A DNA stretch of 64,000 bases from Archegozetes longisetosus. Lineage: Eukaryota; Arthropoda; Arachnida; Sarcoptiformes; Trhypochthoniidae. Position 1 is the first letter of the stretch; the number at the start of each line of letters is the position of its first letter. The notes below the pieces were generated by a model that was given only the letters and a program-made list of their open reading frames with translations, did not search any database and was not told the DNA's origin. This document shows, piece by piece, positions 38,198-49,097 of the stretch. The stretch lies in NCBI GenBank assembly GCA_018873245.2, contig JAEMBT020000009.1, positions 13,667,112-13,731,111 on the forward strand. Reading direction: 5' to 3'. The position numbers and the translations under genes are program-made.

Positions 38198-40821
38198 CTA
38201 ATAAGAATGTCCACCAGTAACTGATGATAGAGGCATCAATTCATTAGAATTAAGAGATGGGGCATAACTGAGAGTATTAGGAACTGAACTAACATTAGAT
38301 CCGCTATGCGAATAATTGCCAGAAGTGCTATGATGTGCCAATGGTGGTGATATATGGGGATGACTATGATGATCGTAAGGTGAACTTGCATATTGTGGCG
38401 ATTGTACGGCCAGTGAGGTGATGGCAGAGAAGTTCGGGTAATTCCTAGCAGAGACCACTTTGATTGGGTTGGGTGTTATTGAGTTAGCAGTTATTGAGTT
38501 AGCAGTTATCGAGTTACCACTTATTGGACTTCCATTGACTGATAGTTTGAGTGGTGCCGAGTAGCTCTGTTGTGGCAGATTGCCTGATGAGGAAGAGGGT
38601 GTGGTAGATGAGTTTTTAGGCTTTCGTTTACGAGTCTGAATCGAGTCCTTCTTCATAGTTATCGGCCGATTGACATTATGTAGTTTGAAATATAAACCAC
38701 AAGCATTACAGACAGGCTCGCCTAAGCCATTACGCCGCCATAAAGAAGTATTTGTTGTCGAACAGTTGGAACATGAGAGACCAGAACGTCTTGACTGGGT
38801 CTGAGAGGAAATCAGTGGTGAATGAGTTTTAATAGATATGAAATTTGTTTATATAATAAATATTTAAACATACAGTGAGCCGCCTTTGATTCTTAACAAG
38901 TGGTCTATTATTGCCATTCATTTTATGATATAAACCACAAGCATTGCACAAATAATGTCCGGTTCCATCTCTTCGCCATAAAGGGGTAGAAATGGCTCCT
39001 TTTGAATAATCATAATCAACTTTGACAAATATTGTTAGACTTTTTGTGATGCTAGTTTTGTTTTTTATGCAGTCGACTCTCTCTATAATGAAGTCGGATA
39101 TAGTGTGTGCTTGCTATAGTGAACAAAACTTACTGGACACCCGCTATAGTAAACAAAACTTACTGGACACCCCGCTATAGTGAACACTGACTATAATGAA
39201 CTCATTCAAAAACTATGGACACTATATCCCACATAATAATCTACCACAATCATAATAATCTACCACAATCATAATAATCTACCATCATCATAACCAAGCA
39301 AACTCCAAACACCTTAAACTACTCATTACAACTGAGAGACGACTATATTGCATACTTACCACAATTAACACATTCACGACCTTCAGTAGGAGAAAACAAA
39401 TCAGGAATAGTTTCCGAAGTAGAATTACTTCTCTTATGAGAAACTGGTTGAGATCTGACCAGAATCTGTGACTGGAATGTGTTATGATTTTGATTTTGAC
39501 TTTGGTAACTAATATAAGTATCAGTAGTAGTAGGCGTAGAAATAATAACATTATTAGTTAGTCCATTAGACTGCGAGCCATACCAATCATTATAGTTAAC
39601 CAAACCAGCATTAGACCGAGTTTTAGAAGTAATCACTCCATCATAAGGAGCTGTAGAAGGTGCAGGTGTTTGATTTTGAGACCACCATATACCTCCTGCG
39701 TTGTTGCTTGTTGTACTATAATGCGCTCCACTCTCTTCTGTTGGTAGACCTAACTCTGAGTTTAGTATTTCTCGCTTTTCTGTACTTCTTGAGTATGATC
39801 CTAGTGAGCTTGTTTGGTTGTATTCGTTTCGGTTGTTGTCGTATTCGTTGCGATTGTCGAAGTCATTTCGGTCATATTGATCACGGTTACGGTCATATTG
39901 ATCGCGATCACGATCGAATTCATTACGACTACGACCATATTGATCACGATTACGATCAAATTCATTACGGTTACGATCAAATTCACTACGATTACGATCA
40001 AATTCACTACGACTACGATCAAATTCATTACGACTACTATCATTAGGAGTATATTCATTAATGTGCGTTTGTGGACTATCTCTATAACTACTAGCCGAAA
40101 TATTTAACTTATTAGCACTATCTTCATTGAAGACATAGCGAGGTTTATCAGGGTCTGAATTAGTCTGATCGGACTGCAATTGATGAGATAGTTTGTTGAT
40201 GTGATTATTATTATCATTATTATTATTATGGTAAGTTTTTGGTGAATGCGAATCAGTTTGATAGTGTTCATGTTTGACTGAAAAACAAATTAATTAAGTA
40301 TATAATCAAATGAATAATAACTAAATAAAAATCAATAAGTAAATAACTAAAAATTAAATCAATATAAAACTAAACATATTTATCTCAAGGAGTGGTAGAT
40401 TGTGCTTAACAGTCCAATTACTGGTAGACAAGATTAGAGAATAAAGCTATATACAAAGCTATTATTTATAGGTAACTATAAAGTTTAATATCAAATAATA
40501 CTAAAGAACATCGAGACATATGCAATCTATTGCTAGATTTATAGTTAAACTAAGTTAGGCTGTTATAAGCTAACTCATTTTAGCCTAACTCATTTTAAGC
40601 TAGCTTATTTTAGCTTAACTCATCTTAAGCTAGCTTATTCTAACCTAACTCACTCCAATGTACCCTAACCTATAATCAAATATAGAACCAATAAAAAGCT
40701 TACCCGAAAACTGATCAGAATCAGGCTGACCAGTAGAATGATCATCAATATTAGTAGTACTATCATTATTTGAATTATCAACAGATTTACTCATTTCGTC
40801 AAATTGTTCAGTAGATGACAT
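38198..40821 (-). CDS. GATA zinc-finger transcription factor, GATA4/5/6-pannier class, complete CDS in 4 exons
   Basis: Exons 40821-40704, 40277-39360, 38998-38874 and 38800-38198 give 1764 nt and 587 aa, with phases 1, 1, 0 all matching. The N-finger is C342-X2-C345-X17-C363-X2-C366, split by an intron straight after its second Cys. The C-finger is C397-X2-C400-X17-C418-X2-C421, followed by the basic tail [26 protein letters not shown] and RKRKPKN fit GATA4/5/6 and Drosophila pannier, whereas HNVNRP and [10 protein letters not shown] recall GATA1/2/3 and grain. I favour the 4/5/6 class, also because of gene neighbourhood. The N-terminal half is Asn/Asp/Ser-rich and carries a heptapeptide array (residues about 122-193). 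The C-terminal 140 residues are Ser/Pro/His-rich. Such factors bind WGATAR in the nucleus and direct mesoderm, endoderm and dorsal patterning. Confidence 0.95.
39070..39345. mobile_element. Tigger-like MITE inside GATA intron 2
   Basis: Starts CAGTCGACTCTCTCTATAAT and ends in the inverted form of AGTCGTCTCTCAGTTGTAAT. The 276-bp element contains three copies of a ctatagtgaacaaaacttac-type unit and a cataataatctaccacaat triplication. It fills about three quarters of the 361-bp intron (39359-38999) and ends 14 bp before the donor. Confidence 0.6.
39817..40032 (-). repeat. In-frame 21-bp coding minisatellite in the GATA gene (NEFDRNR-type heptads)
   Basis: About ten degenerate heptapeptides of the type (N/S)-R-(N/S/D)-(E/Q)-(F/Y)-D-R lie in exon 2 upstream of the zinc fingers. 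The period is a multiple of three, so copy-number change would keep the reading frame. It is a highly charged, probably disordered segment with alternating Arg, Asp and aromatic residues. Confidence 0.85.
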
Positions 40822-41121
40822 TATAGAGAGAAAGAGAGAGAAAAACTATAAAACAGAAAATATAATGAATATATTGAAAATAATAATAATAATAATATAT
40901 ATATATATAGAAATATATTGAAAGAAATATATGAATATATTGAAAGAACTAATTGAAAAGAGCGAACCCCGCAATTGATGAGATATCAACGAATATAACG
41001 AGATGACCTTCGAGACTGTCGAGCAAAGATAAACCCAAATTATATAATGATAAGCAGATTTTGCAGTATCGACGCCAACTTTTACATATTTCTATAACTG
41101 TGATCTCCTTATCATAGACTA

Positions 41122-41165
41122 CAGACGACTCTCAATAGTGAAAAAGAGAGTATAATTTAGAGAAA
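41122..41165 (+). mobile_element. Tigger-like terminus
   Basis: CAGACGACTCTCAATAGTGA matches the left terminal repeat of the elements above and lies about 300 bp upstream of the GATA start codon. Only the terminus is recognisable. Confidence 0.35.
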
Positions 41166-41709
41166 CTGGTGCTAAGAGTGTGAGCAAGACGTAAAAGTAT
41201 AAGCAAAACGTTAAAGTGTAAGCTATATATCCTAAACTGTAAGCTATATACCCAAACTGTAAGTTATAATCCGGACCGTAAGCAATACTTCGGACTAAGG
41301 GCTACACCTCATACTCAATACGCTACACCTCAACACACTATACTCTATAAGCTAACACTGAATAACCTCAAACTCAGAAACGACAGATCAACAGTTGGAA
41401 GCAAAGAAGAGATTGAATTGGATAAGAAAAATAGAGAGAGGAGGTAGTAATGAAGGAATAGAGACAGGTCCTGAAGAGAGAGAGAAGAGAGAGAAAGAGA
41501 GAGAGAGAGGAGAGAGAGAGAATGAGAAAATGGAGAATATGGTATCCTGTTATGAAAGGAAACTCTTTAGGACCTATAGTTAAAGGAAGCTTCTTTTTCT
41601 AATGACCTTAAGTGTTGGTATTAAGCAGAAATTAAAGCTTACCAACTTATATGCATTTCCTTCATAAATGATTGCTAAGCAATACATGTTGCATGAGTTA
41701 AAGTACAAT

Positions 41710-41740
<31 letters not shown>

Positions 41741-41929
41741 GTGTATGTGTATGTATGTGTATGTATGTGTGTGAGTGTAAATCAATCCCATCATACAACA
41801 CAACACTTGCATTATGTTTATTTGAAACTTTTATTTTAAGCAGATCTAATATGAAAATTTGTTGTTTATACACTAGTTATGCAGTTTTTATGCTGTTTAT
41901 ACTCAATATACTTGACTTTCTAATCCAGT

Positions 41930-42008
41930 CCAACCTAACCTAACCTAATCTAACCTAACCTAATCTAATCTAACCTAATCTAATCTAATCTAACCCAACC
42001 TAACCTAA
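41930..42008. repeat. (CCTAA)n-like array upstream of the GATA gene
   Basis: aacctaacctaacctaatct units, opposite in orientation to the arrays at 23.4 and 26.4 kb. Confidence 0.8.
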
Positions 42009-44164
42009 ACAAGCATTTATCAAGATAATATAAAAAAGAATCTTATAAATTGAATAGGTCCCAAAAAAGAAAACAATTTAAATACCTATACTACTATCAA
42101 ATACTAATACTTGTATCAGTAGAACTAATATACATGCAATAGATATAAATATATAAGAGATAATTAATTAATAAATATTAGAGAATATATAATTGATATA
42201 TCATATTATAAAGTTAGGCATGTATGTAGTAAATAGGTAGGAGACAGTTGGTAATAAACGACATAAATTGATAAATTACCAATCGATCAAGTAGATGAAA
42301 GTATATAGTAGATGAAAGTATATAGTAGATAACAGGCAGAAAGAAAAGGGTAATATTAGAATATCAATCTATGTAATAATAAATGATTGCAAGTAATAAA
42401 TGAAAGAAAGAGATAATAAGGTGTCCAAGATAGTTGGGGAGAGGGAGAGGGGAGGTAATTAAATAAAAAAACAAACCTAAAAAGCAAAAGACTGCTTACC
42501 AAAAAAAGCAATCAACCAATGAAAGGAACAAAACAGTGCAAATTAACAGGAGAATATAATATTAATACTCTTATCTAGTACGATTATTGTTATCTTATCG
42601 ATTATTATTATGAAGAAAAACAATTCATTTAATCATATAACTATATATTATAAGTTATAAGTCACTTAATAGTAATAATTGTAGTTTAAGTCACTTAATA
42701 ATAATTATTATTATACTAAAAGTCACTGAGAAGCAGACGAAAAAGTGACTCAAAACTAATAAAGACACTGAGAGAAAATCAAGTTGAACGATATATAAGT
42801 TAGATGTTGACATAAGAACAAACTGAAATGTGAATATAAGAACATATCAAATAGTTGCAATTGACTATAAGCGTTAGAACAAGCTCATAGTTGACAAATT
42901 TGTGATGGAAAGCAGAGAGTGTGAGAGAGGGCTATTGAGAGCTATAGAGTACAAAACTAATTGTAAACTATATAAAATGTAAAACAGTGTGGTGTGTGGT
43001 CTTCAAACATCAAATGAATAGGGAATAGAACTAATATATATTATATAACAGTACATAACAGTGCATAACTACATAACAGTACTAAGCATTCATATATATA
43101 TACATATATGAGTTCGATCTAAAACAGAGAAAACACCAGTCTGTTTGAGAAAACATATCAATTTCGCCCTTTTTTATATGCTAGAAAGTATTTATTTGAT
43201 TTCGTTCATTTTTGTCGCTCTTTATTTTTCTTTGTTCGATCAGTTATTTGTGATTTTGTGCTAGGAGAAATATGCTCTATTTGTTTATATTAGTTGTAGA
43301 AATTAGCTAGATAGTTTTGGATAAGTTTGGAAATAGTTAGAAATACTTTGAAATACATTCAGAAATACATTGAAAACATTCAGAAATACTTTGAAATACT
43401 TTCGGAAATACTTTGAAATACTTTGAATACTTTCAGAAATAGTTAGAAAAGATAAGAAAAGTTATACAAATGAGAAAGCATAAAAACAAAATAATGGACA
43501 TAGCACTGAAACACATAATTAGTTCACGTGAGTATTGTTTAACCAGTAAATGATGAATAGATAAGCTATTATAACTGGGCCAATAGCAATCACATATTGA
43601 CAGTCAACTGTCTAGAAGTACAGCTCATCTCAAATCCCAACAGACCAGTAAACAGACCACAACAGTGACTAATCCGATGAGAGCAAAGACCACAACTGTA
43701 TAAGAAAATTGAATCATCAAAAGACTGAGAGTCATAAGGATAGATGTTAAAGTTGATAACCTAAAGAAGGTGGTGAGTCTTAAGTGTGACTCACGAGAGA
43801 GAGGGAGAGAGAGAGCAATATTAGCACTCTTAAAGTCTATTTAACCTATAAGTGACGTGCACGTGCCTCTTCATCATCACTTCATTATTTAGTATTTGTT
43901 ATGGCTTAAGTAATTTTTAATATGTGTTCACAACTAATATTTGTACAAAATTGAAAAGAGAAAAATCTATAGTCTTAACATTAGTAATACAATACATAAG
44001 AGAGAGAGAGAGAGAAACACTAAAATTAATGTTTGTATTGAACTTGAGATTTGATTCAAATAAATAAATTAAGGTGTTATATTTCAAACATATACTAGGT
44101 TATGTTAGGTTATATAGAAAGCAAAACAACTAAACTATTAAATACAAAAAATGTTTCAAATATG

Positions 44165-44905
44165 CATATAATGTGTGAATGTGATGCATATACGTATGTA
44201 ATATGTGAATGTGATGCATATACATATATAACATGTGAATGTGATGCATATACATATATAACATGTGAATGTGATGCATATACGTATGTAATATGTGAAT
44301 GTGATGCATATACATATATAACATGTGAATATGATGCATATACATATATAACATGTGAATGTGATGCATATACGTATGTAATATGTGAATGTGATGCATA
44401 TACATATATAACATGTGAATGTGATGCATATACGTATGTAATATGTGAATGTGATGCATATACATATATAACATGTGAATATGATGCATATACATATATA
44501 ACATGTGAATGTGATGCATATACGTATGTAATATGTGAATGTGATGCATATACATATATAACATGTGAATGTGATGCATATACGTATGTAATATGTGAAT
44601 GTGATGCATATATATATAACATGTGAATATGATGCATATACATATATAACATGTGAATGTGATGCATATACGTATGTAATATGTGAATGTGATGCATATA
44701 CATATATAACATGTGAATATGATGCATATACATATATAACATGTGAATGTGATGCATATACGTATGTAATATGTGAATGTGATGCATATACATATATAAC
44801 ATGTGAATGTGATGCATATACGTATGTAATATGTGAATGTGATGCATATACGTATGTAATATGTGAATGTGATGCATATACATATATAACATGTGAATGT
44901 TATAC
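44165..44905. repeat. 30-bp minisatellite with higher-order structure, about 24 units
   Basis: Units of 30 bp (atgtgatgcatatac core) come in three versions: A has cgtatgtaatatgtgaatgtg, B has catatataacatgtgaatgt, and C is B with gaatatg. The order along the plus strand is A B B A C B A B A C B A B A C B A C B A B A A B, so the block A-C-B-A-B (150 bp) recurs. One C unit lacks 2 bp. Because 30 is a multiple of 3 and the unit has few stops, ORFs of 134 to 286 codons appear on both strands. They are repeat artefacts. Confidence 0.95.
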
Positions 44906-44993
44906 AGATATGCATCAAATATGTATTTTCCAACATTCATATATAAATTGCAATCTTCTACACCATCCAATCAACATTTCGTTGATAACAATA

Positions 44994-45148
44994 CAGTAAT
45001 ACCTCAATATTAAAATGTATTAATCAGGTCGACATCCGATACGAGTAATATTGACCTGACTATAACAAATTGCTAGTTATAATGAAAGCTCACTATCGCA
45101 AATGTGAATTATCGGTTGAGAGTGAGTTACCAAATCGAGGTATTACTG
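44994..45148. mobile_element. 155-bp MITE with 12-bp perfect inverted repeats (CAGTAATACCTC)
   Basis: CAGTAATACCTC at the left and its exact inverse at the right, with TA before the left end. It belongs to the same CAGT-terminus group as the other short elements here. It lies just beyond the 30-bp array at 44.2-44.9 kb. Confidence 0.7.
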
Positions 45149-45276
45149 TGATAAGACACATCTATTTCATAGCTAATATGTTTGGCTTGTGTTTATACTT
45201 TGTATTAGATTTAGTAAATTAGTACCAAAAGTGCTACTGTCTTTTCTATTATGTACACCCTAAAACAAAATAAAGC

Positions 45277-45490
45277 GCGATAGATACGGATAGCGTCTGA
45301 TGGAGAGTTCGTTGCCATGTATTTAGGGAACATTTATAATTACATACACTCTCAGAATTAAATGTTTCAATTAAATAACATAAAAGCACGTGCTTTTGTT
45401 ATTGAATGCATTTTTATAAATATATCAATTATCCCTTGGATACATCCTCACGCGTCACTTTACTCTAGTTGCTATCGAGGATTATTATGT
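45277..45490 (+). repeat. Dispersed repeat family C, copy 2
   Basis: gatagatacggatagcgtct-gatggagagttc at the start and ctctagttgctatcgagg near the end parallel the copy at 1.3 kb. It is followed immediately by a third copy. Confidence 0.6.
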
Positions 45491-45520
45491 TTAAAATGGT
45501 ACATCTGAGTAATTGTTAAT

Positions 45521-45712
45521 CTCAGATAGATACCGTTAGCATGTGATGGAGAGCTTATTGCTATGCTCAAAGAGTACATTTCTCATGACACACACTGTTA
45601 ACTACAAATAGATGTAAAAGACATGCATTCTACTATAAGATCTATATAAATCACCTATTAGACGTATGACACTAATCAAGTTACTATAGACAGCTAATAA
45701 GTTAATAAGTTA
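45521..45712 (+). repeat. Dispersed repeat family C, copy 3
   Basis: cagatagataccgttagcat-gatggagagcttattgctat at the start, caaatagatgtaaaagacat inside and caagttactatagacagcta at the end. Tandemly placed after copy 2 in the same orientation. Confidence 0.6.
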
Positions 45713-46369
45713 GGAGCAAAAATATAATATGAACATTTCATAGATGAGCATAAGATAACTAGATGAAAGAGAAATCTAACTAAATAGTAATTAGAACATT
45801 GCAATTGATATATGTATCAAAAAATGATGCATTTAAACATTAGACAATTTGATTCTCTTTATATATACTGTAAGAAGACGTTAAAGATATTAGAAAGAAG
45901 TAAATGATCACAATAATCGACAAAAATAGCATGAATCAACAATATATGATGAGTTAAGATAGGAATGAGCTGTAACATAAAAAAAAGAAATCTAAATGCG
46001 CAACAAGTAGCAAAACGAAAAGAAGCTAACTAAAAGAGATAACTAGAAGGTGATGAGAAGGAAGATAAAAATAGGGAAAGAGTTATTTACGACTGAAAAC
46101 AAGTGACAGATAGACATAAGCAGAATCTAAGCTACTACTACTAGACTGAAAAGACACATATTAACAGCTATAAAAATATATTTTAATCTTATTAGTCAGC
46201 CATAAATAGTGTAGTTTTCCATCAGCTACATAAATAGTTATCTAAATCAATACTATAATCTGATAGTTTTCATTATAATTAGTATGATGTATTTATCAAT
46301 AAGTTGCATTTAGTTAGTCAACAAGTCAAAAGTGAACTATCTATCAAAAACATAACGAAACTTCAAACC

Positions 46370-46432
46370 TAAGCTAAGCTAAGCTAGCCTAACCTAACCT
46401 AACCTAAGCTAACCTAACCTAAGCTATAAATA
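46370..46432. repeat. (CCTAA)n-like array
   Basis: aagctaagctaagctagcctaacctaacc units, mixing CTAAG and CTAAC pentamers. Confidence 0.75.
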
Positions 46433-47209
46433 AGTAGTGTTGAATTAGTTAACTGAAATATTTGTTAAAAAAACTAAAATATAAAATAAATAAAGATAAA
46501 AATAAGAAATATAATAAAGATAATAATAAAATGAATGAAACAGTAATAAAGCAGAGTATTAACTAAAGAGGATTGAATGAATAGAATAAGTGTAAAATTA
46601 CATAAACATATGACTAAATGGAAGATGAACTATTGCAACATTTATAAGTAATGCTTAAGTACTGAAATACGTTTCATTTAGACAACTGCTTTAGACATTC
46701 AACTGCTTCAACTAGCATCTAGCATAATTTACAACTATAAAATATAAAATATAAAATATAAAACATAATAGAACTAATATTCATTAGATTGATTAGAATG
46801 CTAATTAGTTATTGGATATGATTAAATAGATGAACTTTGCAAACTGTTTCTTTATAGCTATTTTACTCTTCTATAGTCTCTAATTAGTATTTGTCAACTT
46901 ATTATTGTAAACGTTTCTTGCTTATTAATAAATTTAGTTTTCCGAATATATTCCGTAAGATTGTTGAATAGAATCGAAGAACTCCGAACTGACTCAACAC
47001 TACAAATAAGTAATAATTAATATAAGAATTTAACTTAAAAGTGCTTACAACCCTATCTAGTTAAACACAAATAGTAGAAAGTAGTATTGTTAGTAAGTCT
47101 TTATATGATCATTAAAGATTATGTCAAAATGGTATATTCCAAGTCGGAAGTAGTATGTAGTTGGAACTTATAAATACAATAATTCTATTGGGAAATATAT
47201 ATTATATTA

Positions 47210-47588
47210 GGCTTTTGCTTGTGTAATGCGGTTTTTGTTAGTAAAATTGCACCGACACTGAAGTTGTTGCTTCAGAAGCGCGAAAACCATCGCTGACACT
47301 GACTCACACTCAGAGCTTTGCGACCATATGTGTCCCGAATGTGTTGTGCGGCTTCGGTAGCATTTGATCCCTGATCAAATTTATACAACAAACAATGTCT
47401 TATGTGAGTCTTAGTCGGAAACTCTGCCATTTTGGACACAATTTATTCAAAGATTATTTGTCAATAATTTGAGTTTAGATATGACTCTTTTGGATGACTT
47501 TCCAAAAACGTTTGTAAACAATCGATTACTGATTCAAAATTGACCTCAAACATAACGTTAAAGAAACCGCATTACATAAGCAAAACCC
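47210..47588. mobile_element. Mariner deletion derivative (379 bp) with about 25-bp terminal inverted repeats and TA flanks
   Basis: The left end GGCTTTTGCTTGTGTAATGC and the inverted right end GGGTTTTGCTTATGTAATGC agree at 18 of 20 positions and continue into CGGTTT. TA dinucleotides flank both sides (47208-47209 and 47589-47590), as expected for a Tc1/mariner insertion. The interior is less AT-rich than the neighbourhood and encodes only the transposase N terminus (separate entry). The middle and 3' parts of the transposase are deleted, so it cannot move on its own. Confidence 0.85.
47272..47430 (-). pseudogene. Mariner transposase N-terminal helix-turn-helix remnant (52 aa)
   Basis: An ORF from ATG to TGA encodes a 52-residue protein. 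It matches the N-terminal HTH of mariner transposases in layout: a first helix around HIRHCLLYKFDQG, then ATEAAQHIRDTYG and the characteristic CQRWFSRF at the end. Normal mariner transposases run to about 345 aa with a DD34D catalytic domain, which is entirely absent. The ORF stops right after the HTH, at the deletion junction. It is most likely a defective remnant. An HTH-only product could in principle bind the inverted repeats, but that is speculation. Confidence 0.8.
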
Positions 47589-49044
47589 TAACAATTAAAT
47601 CATAAGCATACTCTCATAAGTGATCTCATCATTTAAATATAAAATGATAGTCAAATCTAAGTTTAACTATTAATCAGCTGAGATTCTAATCGAAGTAATA
47701 TGAATTTAATGTAGTTAGAAATGATCGAAAAGTAGCATAAGACAAATATTATAAGATTAAAATATAATAGTGAGTCAACTTATAGTAATATTCTAACTAT
47801 CTAATAATTAAACTATGTAATAACTAAGCCAGCTAAGTTATTAAGCTAGTTAAGTTATTAAGCTACTTAATAATCAGAGAAAAGAATTTACAATATTAAC
47901 CGAATTCTAGTGAAACAATCTAAACTTTGTGCGAATTCTATTAGATGAAATGTATGGTTTTAACACCATTATGGAAGTACCGAATTCCCCGAAAATTGAC
48001 TTTTTTTTAACCAAATGTACCCAAAGTACCCAAAATACATTTTAAAATATTTTTAAAATGAAAATCGAGTTTTTGCTGGAAATTCTTTTATAGGAATCAT
48101 TAATATCTCCCACTATCTGAAGATTAAATTACTTTCGATAATATAGACTTCGATTCAAAGATGAAAATATTGAAAAGTATTTCTTTGTTCAGTATAATTC
48201 AAGTTTGTAAAGCTTTTTGTTTCATAAAATACAATTTGATTGTCTTTTTGCGTTGTTTGTCACCTTATTTGTAGAACCCTCTTTAAATAATAAAGTTTTC
48301 TCAATCAAGAAATCAAATAATTTTGAGATTAAAATCACTTTTTATCATAAGATTATTATTTTTACGGTACCGAATTGACCGACTTTTTGGTAGCAAAGTA
48401 CTGACAGAAAAGGCCACATGGAGATACCGAAAGTTGCATTCCCTACTAATAACTAAGCTATCTAACAACTAATCAAACTAACAAACCAATCGATATAAAA
48501 TATTACCCAAACCTAAAACTAACAATACAAAACCAATAAGAATTAGCATAACATATGATTTCTTATAAGCAGAAGTACAAACTACTAAGATATAACGAAA
48601 TCATAATAACATACAATCTAAAATGGATTGGAATAGATTTAAGAAAAATAATTAAGAAGTAGTAAATAAAAGACATAAAGGAGAGACATAGAAGAGATAT
48701 ATAAAAAAGAAGAAATACAAAGTCCACAGAGCACAGAGAGACATACATACGAGAGAAAAAAAATGCAAAAGAAGTAGAGATAAAAATGAGGTGATATAGA
48801 AAATGTTAGTATTATCGTTCTAATGAACACTTAGATTCTCATATATAAAGACCTTGAAAATAATTTCATAAATAGATATCTCAGTGTTTTTCAGTTAAAT
48901 TATGATAATGAAATAGTGATAAATGAATCAAATGGATAAACATCAATATATTAAATTGATATGAATTTGTTATACAAAAACATTCACATATACTATACAT
49001 ACATACATACATACATCAATTTATTATTTATAACATATTTCTTT

Positions 49045-49050
49045 TTTATT
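49045..49050 (-). terminator. Putative poly(A) signal of the LRR gene
   Basis: AATAAA on the minus strand about 48 bp after the stop codon, inside a T-rich plus-strand tract. Position and sequence fit a metazoan polyadenylation signal. Confidence 0.45.
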
Positions 49051-49097
49051 TATTATTTTACTTTTAATATTAACACCATTTATGAAAACACTATTTT

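Larger units (their letters stand above)
40822..49097. other. GATA upstream / LRR downstream region, no gene recognised
   Basis: About 8.3 kb. It contains three WGATAR sites close to the GATA start (41028-41033, 41049-41054, 41109-41114), a GA-rich stretch (41469-41522), a (GT)n tract (41711-41770), a 30-bp array, family C repeats, a MITE and the mariner derivative. The stretch 47890-48440 is unique, with taccgaatt at both ends, and is unassigned. Confidence 0.6.

Noticed and set aside
39660-40107. Plus-strand ORFs antisense to the GATA heptad array
   Set aside because: Shadows of the real GATA exon in other frames; His/Tyr/Asp and Ile/Thr repeats mirror the 21-bp coding repeat.
44160-44910. 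CRISPR-like regular repeat
   Set aside because: Units are contiguous with no unique spacers, and the genome is eukaryotic.
44102-44999. Long ORFs (134 to 286 codons) on both strands around 44.1-45.0 kb
   Set aside because: They are produced by the 30-bp array, whose length is a multiple of three; the products are pure repeats on both strands.
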